Positions 1-7,810 of a stretch of 64,000 bases of DNA are shown in pieces (within the stretch, counting starts at the first letter, position 1; each line of letters starts with the position of its first letter). The position numbers were made by a program, and so were the translations under genes. The notes under the pieces were generated by a model. That model made no database searches and was not told the origin of the DNA. It saw only the letters and a program-made list of their open reading frames with translations. Source of the stretch: Geodermatophilaceae bacterium NBWT11 (GTDB taxonomy: Bacteria; Actinomycetota; Actinomycetes; Mycobacteriales; Geodermatophilaceae); contig CP043652.1 in the NCBI GenBank assembly GCA_014218215.1, forward strand, positions 3,658,001 to 3,722,000, given 5' to 3'.

Positions 1-395
1 CCGAGCTGGTGGTCACCCTGCACGGCGGGGACACCTGGACCGGACCCGACGTCACGCCGGCCGCCTGGAACTCCGCGGACCACCGGGCGCTGTCCCGCTC
101 GGTGCTGGACGCCGTCGCCGACGCCGGGAACGAGTGGATCTTCCCGGAGCTGACCGGGGAGCCGTGGTCGGGTGCGGAGTACGTCGCGGTGCAGACCATC
201 GGCGACCCGCCGCACGTCGTGGACGTCGCCGACGGCGTGGAGCTCGCCGTCGCCTCCCTCACCGAGCACCGCCGGTACCTGGAGGTGCTGGCGCCGGACG
301 TGCCGGTCGAGGAGCAGGCGCGGCAGGTGGTCGACCAGGCCACGCTCACCGAGGACGGCGACCGGCGGGTCGGGTTCCGGCTCTTCTGGGGCTGA
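1..395 (+). CDS. PIG-L family deacetylase, C-terminal part
   Basis: The reading frame is already open at the left edge, so only about the last 130 residues are present. They resemble the C-terminal half of actinobacterial PIG-L/LmbE-type N-acetyl-sugar deacetylases, zinc enzymes that remove acetyl from GlcNAc-type substrates. What supports this is the NSADHRALSRSVLDA segment around residue 22, with its conserved Asp-His, followed by an IFPEL/EPW stretch. The N-terminal zinc motif (HPDD type) lies outside the window, so the substrate cannot be judged. The stop falls 22 nt before the RNase P RNA. The family call is by recognition of the C-terminal pattern only. Confidence 0.7.
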   Translation, partial: ELVVTLHGGDTWTGPDVTPAAWNSADHRALSRSVLDAVADAGNEWIFPELTGEPWSGAEYVAVQTIGDPPHVVDVADGVELAVASLTEHRRYLEVLAPDVPVEEQARQVVDQATLTEDGDRRVGFRLFWG

Positions 396-417
396 GTCAC
401 CGGTAGGCTGCCCAGCA

Positions 418-830
418 CGACGGACGAGTCGGCTGGGCGGCCGCGTGGCGCGGGGGAGACCCCGGGTCCCGAGGAACGTCCGGGCTCCACAGGGCAGGGT
501 GGTCGTCAACAGCGACCCGGGGCGACCCGCGGGACAGTGCCACAGAGAACAGACCGCCAGTGCTCGCACTGGTAAGGGTGAAACGGCGGTGTAAGAGACC
601 ACCGCACACCGGGTGACCGGTGTGGCTCGGTAAACCCCACCCGGAGCAAGGTCAGGAAGGTGCGGCGGCTCGCCGCCGCACTGCGGAGGCGTTCGAGGGC
701 TGCCCGCCCGAGCCTCCGGGTAGACCGCTCGAGCCTGCGGGCAACCGCAGGCCTAGATGGATGGCCGCCCATCGGGAGGCCGTGAGGCACCCGGGGACAG
801 AACCCGGCGTACAGGCCGACTCGTCCGTCG
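418..830 (+). ncRNA. rnpB: RNase P RNA (bacterial type A)
   Basis: This is the catalytic RNA of ribonuclease P, which trims tRNA 5' ends. The ends form a perfect 15-bp helix (418-432 with 816-830), the expected P1. The conserved 5' core reads gaggaacgtccgggctcc at 471-488, and the partner core acagaacccggcgta lies near 798-812. The universally conserved ggtaagggtgaaa (571-583) and taagagacc (592-600) segments are also present. The length of about 413 nt matches high-GC actinobacterial RNase P RNAs. Boundaries are set by the P1 helix and may be off by a few bases. It is well supported by core motifs and by the lack of a convincing coding frame. Confidence 0.95.
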
Positions 831-833
831 CCC

Positions 834-1679
834 TCAGCCCGCCAGCTGGTCGCGCACCGTGCGCGGCTCCCGGCCGAGCAGCTGACCCAGCAGCGGGTCC
901 GTGCCGGCGAAGAAGCCCTGCTCGGCCGCCTCGTACATGCCCAGCGTGAAGCGGGCCACGCCCTCCGGGCGACCCGCGGCCAGCTGCCCGGCGAGCCACG
1001 CGTCCCGGCCCACGACGGCGAGCTCCACCGGACTCCCCGACACCTCGGCGGCCTTGCGGGCGACGTCGGCGAACGTGGGGGCGGCGCCGGCGGTCATCGT
1101 GACCGGGCCGTCGTACCCGCCGCCGGCGGCCAGCACGACGGCGGCGGCCTCGGCGGCGTCGTCCCGGGCGGTCCAGGAGACGGGGCCCTCCACCGGGACC
1201 GTGACGACCCCGGTCTCCCGCCACGGTCCGGCCAGCCAGTCCAGGCTGTGCGCGTAGAAGCCGTTGCGCAGCGACGTCCAGGCCAGCCCGGAGTGCTCCA
1301 GCAGATCCTCGGTGGCCGCGTGCACGCGGGCGGGGGCGAAGGGCGATCCGGCGGCGGCGCCCTGGTGGCTGGTGTACAGCACCCGCCCGACGCCGGCGGC
1401 CACCGCGGCGTCCACGGCCGCCCGGTGCAGCGCCACGGCATCGGCGCCCGGGTCGTTCGAGGACACCAGCAGCACCTGGTCGGCCCCGGCGAAGGCCGCG
1501 CGCATGGCAGCCGGGTCGTCGTAGCCCGCCTGCCGGACGGCGACACCCCGCTCGGCGAAGCGCTGGGCCCGGGCGGGGTCGCGGACGGCGACGGCGACCT
1601 GCTCGGCCGGCACCTGCTCCAGCAGGTGGTCGACGGTGGCGCCGTTGAGCGCGCCGGTGGCCCCGGTGACGACGATCAT
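834..1679 (-). CDS. NAD(P)-binding NmrA/QorB-like oxidoreductase
   Basis: This 281-residue protein opens with VVTGATGALNG, the dinucleotide-binding GxxGxxG loop of atypical short-chain dehydrogenases of the NmrA/QorB type. Later segments such as VLLVSSND are typical of the family. Family members reduce quinones or act as redox-sensing NAD(P)-binding proteins, so the substrate is not predictable. An AGGAG ribosome site lies 5 nt before the ATG. The gene is transcribed away from a tetR gene, and the 15-bp palindrome between them is the likely control point. This is the classic arrangement of a TetR repressor with the enzyme it regulates, often induced by electrophiles or quinones (inference). 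Confidence 0.85.
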   Translation of the reverse strand: MIVVTGATGALNGATVDHLLEQVPAEQVAVAVRDPARAQRFAERGVAVRQAGYDDPAAMRAAFAGADQVLLVSSNDPGADAVALHRAAVDAAVAAGVGRVLYTSHQGAAAGSPFAPARVHAATEDLLEHSGLAWTSLRNGFYAHSLDWLAGPWRETGVVTVPVEGPVSWTARDDAAEAAAVVLAAGGGYDGPVTMTAGAAPTFADVARKAAEVSGSPVELAVVGRDAWLAGQLAAGRPEGVARFTLGMYEAAEQGFFAGTDPLLGQLLGREPRTVRDQLAG

Positions 1680-1713
1680 GGAGTGCTCCTCGTATCGCTG
1701 GTACCTCGTTGGT

Positions 1714-1728
1714 GTTATCGACGATAAC
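1714..1728. promoter_or_regulatory. Palindromic operator between TetR gene and reductase gene
   Basis: GTTATCG-A-CGATAAC is a perfect 7+1+7 palindrome, conspicuous for its A/T content. It sits 35 nt upstream of the reductase ATG and 20 nt before the tetR -10 box. Its place between divergent genes makes it the probable binding site of the adjacent TetR protein, repressing both genes. Confidence 0.7.
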
Positions 1729-1747
1729 CACGATGCCGGACCGGCGC

Positions 1748-1753
1748 TATCGT
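1748..1753 (+). promoter_or_regulatory. -10 box of tetR (leaderless type)
   Basis: TATCGT is followed by 7 nt and then the ATG at 1761, with no Shine-Dalgarno sequence. Transcription should begin at the start codon. Confidence 0.6.
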
Positions 1754-1760
1754 CGGCGGC

Positions 1761-2462
1761 ATGACAGCGGCGACCACGACCCGGGCGGCGATCGTCGAGG
1801 CGGCAGCGCGCCTGCTGCACGAGGCCGGGCCGGACGCGGTGACCACCCGGGGGGTCGCCGAGTCGGCCGGGGTGCAGGCCCCCGCGATCTACCGGCTCTT
1901 CGGGGACAAGGACGGGCTGCTGGAGGCGGTGGCCGAGCACGTGCTCGCCGGACACGTAGCGAGCAAGGCGGCGGTCGTCCGGGCGGCCACCGACGAGGGC
2001 GTCGACCCGGTCGAGGACCTGCGGGCCGGCTGGCGGGCGCAGGTCGAGTTCGGCCTGGCCCACCCCGGGGTCTTCGCGTTGCTCAGCGACCCGGGCCGGG
2101 CACCCCGCTCGGCGGCGGCCCGCGCGGGGCGGGAGGTCCTCGCCGCCCGGGTGCACCGGGTGGCCCTCGCCGGCCGGTTGCGCGTCGGCGAGCACCGGGC
2201 CGCCGAGCTCGTGCACGCCGCCGGCACGGGGCTGGTGCTGGCCCTGCTCGCCACCCCGCCGGCCGACCGGGACCCCGCGCTCGTCGACACGATGATCGAG
2301 GCGGTGCTGGCCCGGGTCGTCGTGGCCGGCCCCGCCGCGGACGGCGACGGAGCGGCCGCCGCGGTGGCGCTGCGGGCCCGGGCCGCCGACCTCGGGGTGC
2401 TCACCCCGGCCGAGCAGCGGCTGCTGGTCGAGTGGCTGGACCGGGTGGTCGCGGCGGGCTGA
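1761..2462 (+). CDS. TetR-family transcriptional regulator
   Basis: This 233-residue regulator has an N-terminal helix-turn-helix over roughly residues 8-54. The segment [20 protein letters not shown] matches the TetR recognition fold, and FGDKDGL just after it is the usual end of the domain. The C-terminal ligand domain is alanine-rich and not assignable to an inducer. The gene is divergent from the NAD(P)-binding reductase, with the palindrome at 1714-1728 between them. The ATG at 1761 was chosen because it directly precedes the HTH domain and fits a leaderless -10 box. The regulator probably represses itself and the reductase. Confidence 0.9.
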   Translation: MTAATTTRAAIVEAAARLLHEAGPDAVTTRGVAESAGVQAPAIYRLFGDKDGLLEAVAEHVLAGHVASKAAVVRAATDEGVDPVEDLRAGWRAQVEFGLAHPGVFALLSDPGRAPRSAAARAGREVLAARVHRVALAGRLRVGEHRAAELVHAAGTGLVLALLATPPADRDPALVDTMIEAVLARVVVAGPAADGDGAAAAVALRARAADLGVLTPAEQRLLVEWLDRVVAAG

Positions 2463-2467
2463 CCGGT

Positions 2468-2498
2468 CTGGTCTACTGGTCATGACCGGTCAGACCAG
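2468..2498 (+). promoter_or_regulatory. DasR/NagR-like operator upstream of nagA
   Basis: An inner near-palindrome ACTGGTCATGACCGGT (2475-2490) agrees with the Streptomyces DasR element ACTGGTCTAGACCACT at 12 of 16 positions. Outer arms CTGGTCT (2468-2474) and AGACCAG (2492-2498) add a second inverted repeat. It ends 8 nt before the nagA start, so a bound GntR protein would block transcription or initiation. The gntR gene in the same operon is the natural partner. Confidence 0.7.
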
Positions 2499-2506
2499 GA
2501 GGTGCC

Positions 2507-3655
2507 GTGCCGACCACCCTGCGCGGACGTCTCGTCTCCGGCGGCACGAGCACCGACGACGCGGTGCTGGTCCTGGACGGCGACCGGGTCACCGCCGTCC
2601 TCGACGCGGTCGACCACCCCGACCCGCCCCCGCCGACCGGCCACCTCCTGCTGCCGGGCCTGGTCGACGTGCACTGCCACGGCGGCGCCGGCGGCTCGTT
2701 CCCCGACAGCGACGAGGCCGGCGTCCGGCGCGCCGCGGCCCACCACCGGTCCCGGGGGACGACGACGCTCGTCGCCTCCCTGGTCTCCGCGACACCCACC
2801 GTGCTGCGGGACCGGCTGGCGCTGCTGGCCCCCCTGGTCGGCGACGTGCTGGCCGGCGTGCACCTGGAGGGGCCGTACCTCTCCGCCGCCCGGTGCGGTG
2901 CGCAGGACCCCGCGGCCCTGCGCCCGGGGGACCCGGCAGAGCTCGAGACGCTGCTGTCGACCGGGGCCGTCGTGTCGGTGACGTTCGCCCCGGAGACCGA
3001 CCACGCCGCCGAGCTGCTGGCCGTCTGCCGGGCGCACGGGGTGCTCCCCAGCCTCGGGCACACCGACGCCGACGCGGCCACCACCGCCGCGGTCGTCCGG
3101 GCCGCCGGGCCTCCGGTGAGCGCCACGCACCTGTTCAACGGCATGCCCCCGCTGCTGTCCCGGGCCCCCGGTCCGGTGGCCGCCTGCCTGGCCGCGGCCG
3201 CCCGGGGCGACCTCGTGGTCGAGCTCGTCGCCGACGGCGTGCACCTGGCCCCCCAGACGGTCGCGACGGTGTTCGACCTGGTGGGCCCGGACGCGGTCGC
3301 GCTGGTCTCCGACGCCATGGCGGCCGCCGGGGAGCCCGACGGCGCCTACCGCCTCGGCGCCCTGGACGTGACCGTCCGGGAGGGGGTCGCCCGGCTCGCG
3401 CACGACCCGACCGCGATCGCCGGGGGCACCGCGACGCTGTCGGACGTGCTGCGCCGCACGGTCCGCGACGCCGGCGTCGACCTCGCCGCCGCGGTCACCG
3501 CGGCCACCCGCACCCCCGCCCGGCTCTTCGGCCTGGATACCGAGGTCGGCGAGCTGACCCCGGGCCGGCGCGCCGACGTGCTGGTCACCACCCCCGACCT
3601 GGTCCCCGTCGCGGTCTACGCCGCCGGGGTCCGGGTGCACCGAGAGGAGAACTGA
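2507..3655 (+). CDS. nagA: N-acetylglucosamine-6-phosphate deacetylase
   Basis: This enzyme converts GlcNAc-6-phosphate to glucosamine-6-phosphate plus acetate, the first committed step of cytoplasmic GlcNAc catabolism. The 382-residue length is normal. The amidohydrolase metal motif HCH is near residues 56-58 (VDVHCHGG). Further along are the HLEGPYLS glutamate, the SLGHTDAD histidine, THLFNGM and the catalytic aspartate in LVSDAMAAAG. The GTG start follows an AGGAGG ribosome site and lies immediately behind the DasR-like operator. nagB follows after 2 nt and gntR overlaps nagB, so all three form one operon. Confidence 0.95.
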   Translation: MPTTLRGRLVSGGTSTDDAVLVLDGDRVTAVLDAVDHPDPPPPTGHLLLPGLVDVHCHGGAGGSFPDSDEAGVRRAAAHHRSRGTTTLVASLVSATPTVLRDRLALLAPLVGDVLAGVHLEGPYLSAARCGAQDPAALRPGDPAELETLLSTGAVVSVTFAPETDHAAELLAVCRAHGVLPSLGHTDADAATTAAVVRAAGPPVSATHLFNGMPPLLSRAPGPVAACLAAAARGDLVVELVADGVHLAPQTVATVFDLVGPDAVALVSDAMAAAGEPDGAYRLGALDVTVREGVARLAHDPTAIAGGTATLSDVLRRTVRDAGVDLAAAVTAATRTPARLFGLDTEVGELTPGRRADVLVTTPDLVPVAVYAAGVRVHREEN

Positions 3656-3657
3656 CC

Positions 3658-4443
3658 GTGGAGGTCGTCGTCCTGCCCACCCCCGAGGACTGCGGACGGG
3701 TGGTCGCCGACGTGGTGACCGTCGCCGTCGAGGGCGCCGCCGGCGAGGTGACCATCGGCCTGGCCACCGGCTCCTCACCACTGCTGGCCTACCGCGAGAT
3801 CGTCGCCCGGCACGCGGCCGGGCTCCGCTTCGACGCCGTCACCGCCGTCCTGCTCGACGAGTACGTCGGCCTGCCCGCCGGGCACCCGGAGTCCTACCGC
3901 GAGGTCATCCGGCGCGAGCTCACCGACGCCCTGGGCATCGACCCGGCGCGGGTGCACGGGCCCGACGGGTCGGCCGCGGACCCGCTGCAGGCCGCCCGCG
4001 ACTACGAGGCGCTGGTCACCGGGTTGCGGCCGGTCGCCGTCCAGGTGCTGGGCATCGGGGCCAACGGGCACGTCGGGTTCAACGAGCCGGGCTCCTCGCT
4101 GGCCAGCCGCACCCGGGTCAAGACGCTCACCGAGCAGACCCGCCGGGACAACGCCCGGTTCTTCGGCGGGGACGTCGACGCCGTCCCGCGGCACGTGCTC
4201 ACCCAGGGGCTGGGCACGATCTCCGCGGCCGAGCACCTCGTGCTCGTGGCCACCGGCGAGGCCAAGGCCGCCGCCGTCGCCGGCGCGGCCGAGGGACCGG
4301 TGACGACGTCCTGCCCGGGGTCGGTGCTGCAGCTGCACCCGCACGTCACCCTGGTCGTCGACGAGGCCGCCGCCGGGCGCCTGCAGCGCGCGGACTACGC
4401 CCGGTACGTCCTGACGCACAAGCTGGTCGGGCAGGGCTGGTGA
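3658..4443 (+). CDS. nagB: Glucosamine-6-phosphate deaminase
   Basis: This 261-residue enzyme isomerises and deaminates glucosamine-6-phosphate to fructose-6-phosphate and ammonia, feeding GlcNAc carbon into glycolysis. Visible motifs are the phosphate loop LATGSSPLLAYREI, the LLDEYVGLP segment with the catalytic acid, and GIGANGHVGFNEPGSSL. The last carries Asn where the hexameric E. coli enzyme has Asp, a substitution also known from the Bacillus-type NagB. The GTG start is 2 nt after the nagA stop, which points to translational coupling. Its last four bases are shared with the gntR start. Confidence 0.95.
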   Translation: MEVVVLPTPEDCGRVVADVVTVAVEGAAGEVTIGLATGSSPLLAYREIVARHAAGLRFDAVTAVLLDEYVGLPAGHPESYREVIRRELTDALGIDPARVHGPDGSAADPLQAARDYEALVTGLRPVAVQVLGIGANGHVGFNEPGSSLASRTRVKTLTEQTRRDNARFFGGDVDAVPRHVLTQGLGTISAAEHLVLVATGEAKAAAVAGAAEGPVTTSCPGSVLQLHPHVTLVVDEAAAGRLQRADYARYVLTHKLVGQGW

Positions 4444-5165
4444 CCGACCCCCTCACCCGGGGTCCGCAGGCACTGCACGAGCAGCTGCGGGACCGGTTGT
4501 TGGCATCGGCCCGGGGCCTGCCTCCCGGCGCCGCGCTGCCCAGCGAACGGCAGCTGTGCGAGGTGCACGGGGTCAGCCGGATCACCGTCCGCGAGGCCGT
4601 GGGTCAGCTCGTCGCCGACGGGGTGCTGGTGCGCGTGCCCGGGTCGGGCACCTTCGTGGCCGAGCGGCCCGCCCGTTCCCGGCTCCACCTGGCCTCCTTC
4701 GCCGAGGACATGCGACGGATGGGCCTGCAGCCCTCCACGGTGGTGCTCGAGGTGGCCTCGGCCGTGCCGCCCCCGCCGACCCGGGCGGCGCTGGCCCTCC
4801 GGGCGGACGAACGGGCCTGGCACGTCCGCCGGCTCCGGCTGGCCGACGGCGAGCCCATGTCGGTCGACGACGGCTGGTGGTCGGCGACCGTGGCCCCCGA
4901 CCTGGACGCCCACGACCTCACCGGCTCGCTGTACACCCTGCTGACCGACGCGTACGGGGCCACCGTCGACCGGGCCGAGCAGTCCGTGCGTGCCGCCGAG
5001 GCCGACCCCGGGACGGCGACCCTGCTCGGCCTGGCGCCCGGACGGGCGGTGCTGTCCTTCGACCGCGTCGGCCGCGCGGGCGGGCGGCCGGTGGAACACA
5101 CCCGGTCGGTCTACCGCGGCGACCGCTACGAGGTGGCGACGACCCTGGAGCTGGGGCGCGACTGA
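4440..5165 (+). CDS. GntR/HutC-family regulator, probable DasR/NagR-type
   Basis: This 241-residue protein has a winged helix-turn-helix over residues 5-75, with SERQLCEVHGVSRITVREAV as recognition region and GSGTFVAERP at its end. A UTRA ligand domain follows to about residue 235. UTRA regulators of the DasR/NagR type sense glucosamine-6-phosphate or GlcNAc-6-phosphate, the products of the two genes upstream. The GTG start overlaps the nagB stop by four bases. The dre-like operator before nagA suggests an autoregulated repressor of the operon. The ligand and the exact orthology with DasR are inferred from context. Confidence 0.85.
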   Translation: MTDPLTRGPQALHEQLRDRLLASARGLPPGAALPSERQLCEVHGVSRITVREAVGQLVADGVLVRVPGSGTFVAERPARSRLHLASFAEDMRRMGLQPSTVVLEVASAVPPPPTRAALALRADERAWHVRRLRLADGEPMSVDDGWWSATVAPDLDAHDLTGSLYTLLTDAYGATVDRAEQSVRAAEADPGTATLLGLAPGRAVLSFDRVGRAGGRPVEHTRSVYRGDRYEVATTLELGRD

Positions 5166-5166
5166 C

Positions 5167-6114
5167 TCACCGGGCCGGGACGGCCCGCCAGCCCACCAGG
5201 TCGGCGGAACGGCCGACGTGGGTCATCGCCATCGCGGCGGCGCCCAGCGACCCGGCCAGCGACCCGAGCCGGGTCAGGTGCACCGGAGGCGCCGGGCGCC
5301 AGGTCAGCCCGGCCGCCAACCCGGCCCGGACCGGGTCGAGCAGGTCGGCGGCGGCCGCGGTCAGCCCACCACCGAGGACGACGACGGAGGGGTCCAGGAG
5401 CAGGGTGGCGGTCACCAGGGCATCGGCCAGCGCGGACGTCGCGTCGGCCCACACCTCCCGGGCCACCGGGTCCTCGTCCAGCCGGCCGACCACACCGGCG
5501 GCGGACCGGGCCTGCCCGGCGCGGGCCTCGTAGCGGCGGGCCACCCCGGCGCCGGAGGCGTAGACCTCCAGGCAGCCGCGCTGCCCGCAGGGGCAGGGCT
5601 CCCCGCCGGGCCGGACCGGGGCGTGCCCGATCTCGCCGGCCGCCCCGGTGCCCCCGGCCAGGGGGCGTCCACCGCTGACCAGCGCCGCGGCGATCCCGGT
5701 GCCGATGGTCACCAGGAGCACGTCGTCCACCCCGTGCGCGGCGCCCAGCAGCTGCTCGGCCAGACCCGCGGCCCGCACGTCGTGGCCGGTGGTGACCGGG
5801 ACGCCGGCCCGGGCCTGCAGGGCCGCGCGCAGCGGCAGGTCCCGCCAGCCCAGGTTGGAGGCGTACCGGACGGTGCCGGTGGCCTCCTCGATGAGCCCGG
5901 GGGTCACCACCCCGGCACCGACCACGGTGAGCCCGTGGCCGGCGGCGAGGACGGTGAGCCGGTCGAGCTCGGCGACCAGCCCGTCGACCGGGTCGGCCGC
6001 GGGGACGGTGGCCCGGCGCTCCTCGTGCACCACCCGGCCGTCGGTGGCGACGAGCAGGGCCTTGGTGGTGGTCCCCCCGACGTCCAGGCCGAGCACGGCG
6101 GACCCGTCGCTCAC
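5167..6114 (-). CDS. ROK-family sugar kinase (probable GlcNAc/amino-sugar kinase)
   Basis: This 315-residue ROK protein lacks a DNA-binding domain. It has the N-terminal phosphate motif LGLDVGGTTTKALLV, an Asp in TGHDVRAAGLAE, the ExGH motif in GAAGEIGHAPV and the zinc motif CPCGQRGCLEVYASG. These features mark a functional sugar kinase. Its stop lies 1 nt past the gntR stop on the other strand, so it faces the nag operon. GlcNAc kinase would supply GlcNAc-6-phosphate to NagA, which makes an amino sugar the best substrate guess. The GTG start overlaps the cutC stop, and it is the last gene of a seven-gene minus-strand operon. Confidence 0.85.
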   Translation of the reverse strand: MSDGSAVLGLDVGGTTTKALLVATDGRVVHEERRATVPAADPVDGLVAELDRLTVLAAGHGLTVVGAGVVTPGLIEEATGTVRYASNLGWRDLPLRAALQARAGVPVTTGHDVRAAGLAEQLLGAAHGVDDVLLVTIGTGIAAALVSGGRPLAGGTGAAGEIGHAPVRPGGEPCPCGQRGCLEVYASGAGVARRYEARAGQARSAAGVVGRLDEDPVAREVWADATSALADALVTATLLLDPSVVVLGGGLTAAAADLLDPVRAGLAAGLTWRPAPPVHLTRLGSLAGSLGAAAMAMTHVGRSADLVGWRAVPAR

Positions 6115-6851
6115 CCCGCCCGCCGTCCGCGCAGGGCCGCGACGACCGCGGCCACCTCGTCGGTGGAGGTGATCGTGCGGGTGCCGGTGTCGTAGACGAC
6201 CGGGGTGGCGCTGCGGTGGCCGGGGGAGCGGACGGTCCGGGCGGCGCGCAGGTGCACCGCGGGGACGCCGGTGTCCGCCACCAGCCGGGCGACGTGGTCG
6301 GCCCGCACGCCCCCGCCGGCCATGACCTCGATCCGCCCGGCGGCCTGCTCCACGAGCGCCCGGAGGGTGGCTGTGCCCTCCCGCGCCGTGGTGGCACCGC
6401 CGGAGGTGAGCACCCGGGCGACCCCGGCGGCGACCAGGTCCTCCAGGGCCGCCGGCTGGTCGGCCAGGGTGTCGAAGGCGCGGTGGAAGGTGACCGGTGC
6501 GCTGCCGGCGGCGGCGACCACCGCGTCCAGTGCCGCCCGGTCGACCCACCCGCCGGGGCTCAACGGGCCGACGGTGACCCCCACGACCGGCAGGGTGCGA
6601 CGGGCGGCGGCCACGTCGGCGCAGACGACCTCCAGCTCGACGGGGGAGTGCACGAAGTCCCCGCCCCGCGGGCGCACCAGCACGGTCACCGACAGCGCCG
6701 GTGCCCGGCTCGCCAGCGCGGCCAGCGTGCCGGCGCTCGGGGTCACGCCCCCCTCGCCGAGGGCTGCGCAGAGCTCGACCCGGTCGGCCCCGACCGAGGC
6801 CGCGGCCAGCGCGCCCTCGACGTCGTCGACGCAGATCTCGACGGTGGTCAC
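6111..6851 (-). CDS. CutC family TIM-barrel protein
   Basis: This 246-residue protein matches the CutC family in the opening VEICVDDVEGALAA, GADRVELCA, the VRPRGGDF segment, TFHRAFDT and VLTSGGATTA. CutC was named for copper tolerance in E. coli, but its biochemical role is unsettled and a metal role should not be assumed. Here it is translationally coupled on both sides, overlapping the asparaginase stop at its 5' end and the ROK kinase start at its 3' end. That couples it to amino-sugar and amino-acid salvage, so a sugar-related enzymatic role is plausible (inference). Confidence 0.85.
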   Translation of the reverse strand: MTTVEICVDDVEGALAAASVGADRVELCAALGEGGVTPSAGTLAALASRAPALSVTVLVRPRGGDFVHSPVELEVVCADVAAARRTLPVVGVTVGPLSPGGWVDRAALDAVVAAAGSAPVTFHRAFDTLADQPAALEDLVAAGVARVLTSGGATTAREGTATLRALVEQAAGRIEVMAGGGVRADHVARLVADTGVPAVHLRAARTVRSPGHRSATPVVYDTGTRTITSTDEVAAVVAALRGRRAG

Positions 6852-7810
6852 CGGCCGACCACCGTGGCCCCGGGTCGGACCTCACCCACGGGCACGCCGC
6901 CGCCGAGCACGGGCACGGTCTCCAGGTCGGCCACCGGGGAGGTGTCGACCCCGAGCCCCCGGAGCACGGCCAGCGCGACGACGGTGGTGGCCCGCGGGCT
7001 CCCGTCGACCACCTTCATCGCCACGGCCCGACCGTCGGGACCGGCGACCCCGATGACGCCCTCGGCGCCGCCCTTGGCGACCACCCCGGGCAGCTCGGCC
7101 ATCAGCCGGCTGTTGACGTGCCCGCGGCCGCCGACGAACTCCGGGTGGGTCCGCATCGCCGTGGCGACCCGGGCGGCCGGGCCGTCGGCGGCCAGCGCCA
7201 GGGACCGGAAGGCGGTGGCCAGGCCGCGCACCGTCGTCCCGAAGAGGGCGGCGCCGCAGCCGTCGACGGCGGTGTGCCCGACCGGCCGACCGGTCTCCCG
7301 GGCGACGACGTCGTGCACCAGCCGCTGCAGCGGGTGGTCGGGCTGCAGGTGGCCCTCGGTGGGCCACCCGTTGACCGCGCAGGCCAGCAGCATCGCCGCG
7401 TGCTTGCCCGAGCAGTTCATCCGCACCCGGGAGGGGCCCTCGCCGGCCCGGAGCAGCCGCAGGCGGGTCTCCTCGTCCTCGGGCAGGTCCGGCGGGCAGC
7501 GCAGCGCGGACTCGTCCAGCCCGGCCTCCGCCAGCACGGCCCGGACGACGTCGACGTGCCGGTCCTCGCCGGTGTGCGACCCGGCCGCGATGGCCAGGGC
7601 CGGGCCGGCCAGCGGGGCGCCGGCCTCCAGGCAGGCCAGCGCCTGCAGCGGCTTCGTCGTCGACCGCGGCAGGACGACGGCATCGGGGTCGCCCAGCTCC
7701 AGGGCGACGGACCCGTCGGCGGCCAGGGCCACCAGCGAGCCCAGGTGCCGGCTCTCGACGAGACCGGAGCGGACGACGACGGCGAGCTCGGCGAGCACGG
7801 GGTCAGACAC
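6848..7810 (-). CDS. L-asparaginase II-type (thermolabile family) protein
   Basis: This 320-residue protein belongs to the bacterial asparaginase II family, distinct from the E. coli AnsA/AnsB fold. It shows the opening VRSGLVESRHLGS, the LPRSTTKPLQALACL segment with the nucleophile region, SGSHTGEDRHV-like AAGSHTGE, and MNCSGKHAAMLLAC. It would hydrolyse asparagine or a related amide to aspartate and ammonia. The GTG start overlaps gluD by 8 nt and its end overlaps cutC by 4 nt. The pairing with an acidic-amino-acid-type ABC transporter suggests uptake followed by hydrolysis. It could also act on Asn-containing peptides or glyco-asparagine, which the sequence cannot decide. Confidence 0.85.
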   Translation of the reverse strand: MSDPVLAELAVVVRSGLVESRHLGSLVALAADGSVALELGDPDAVVLPRSTTKPLQALACLEAGAPLAGPALAIAAGSHTGEDRHVDVVRAVLAEAGLDESALRCPPDLPEDEETRLRLLRAGEGPSRVRMNCSGKHAAMLLACAVNGWPTEGHLQPDHPLQRLVHDVVARETGRPVGHTAVDGCGAALFGTTVRGLATAFRSLALAADGPAARVATAMRTHPEFVGGRGHVNSRLMAELPGVVAKGGAEGVIGVAGPDGRAVAMKVVDGSPRATTVVALAVLRGLGVDTSPVADLETVPVLGGGVPVGEVRPGATVVGR

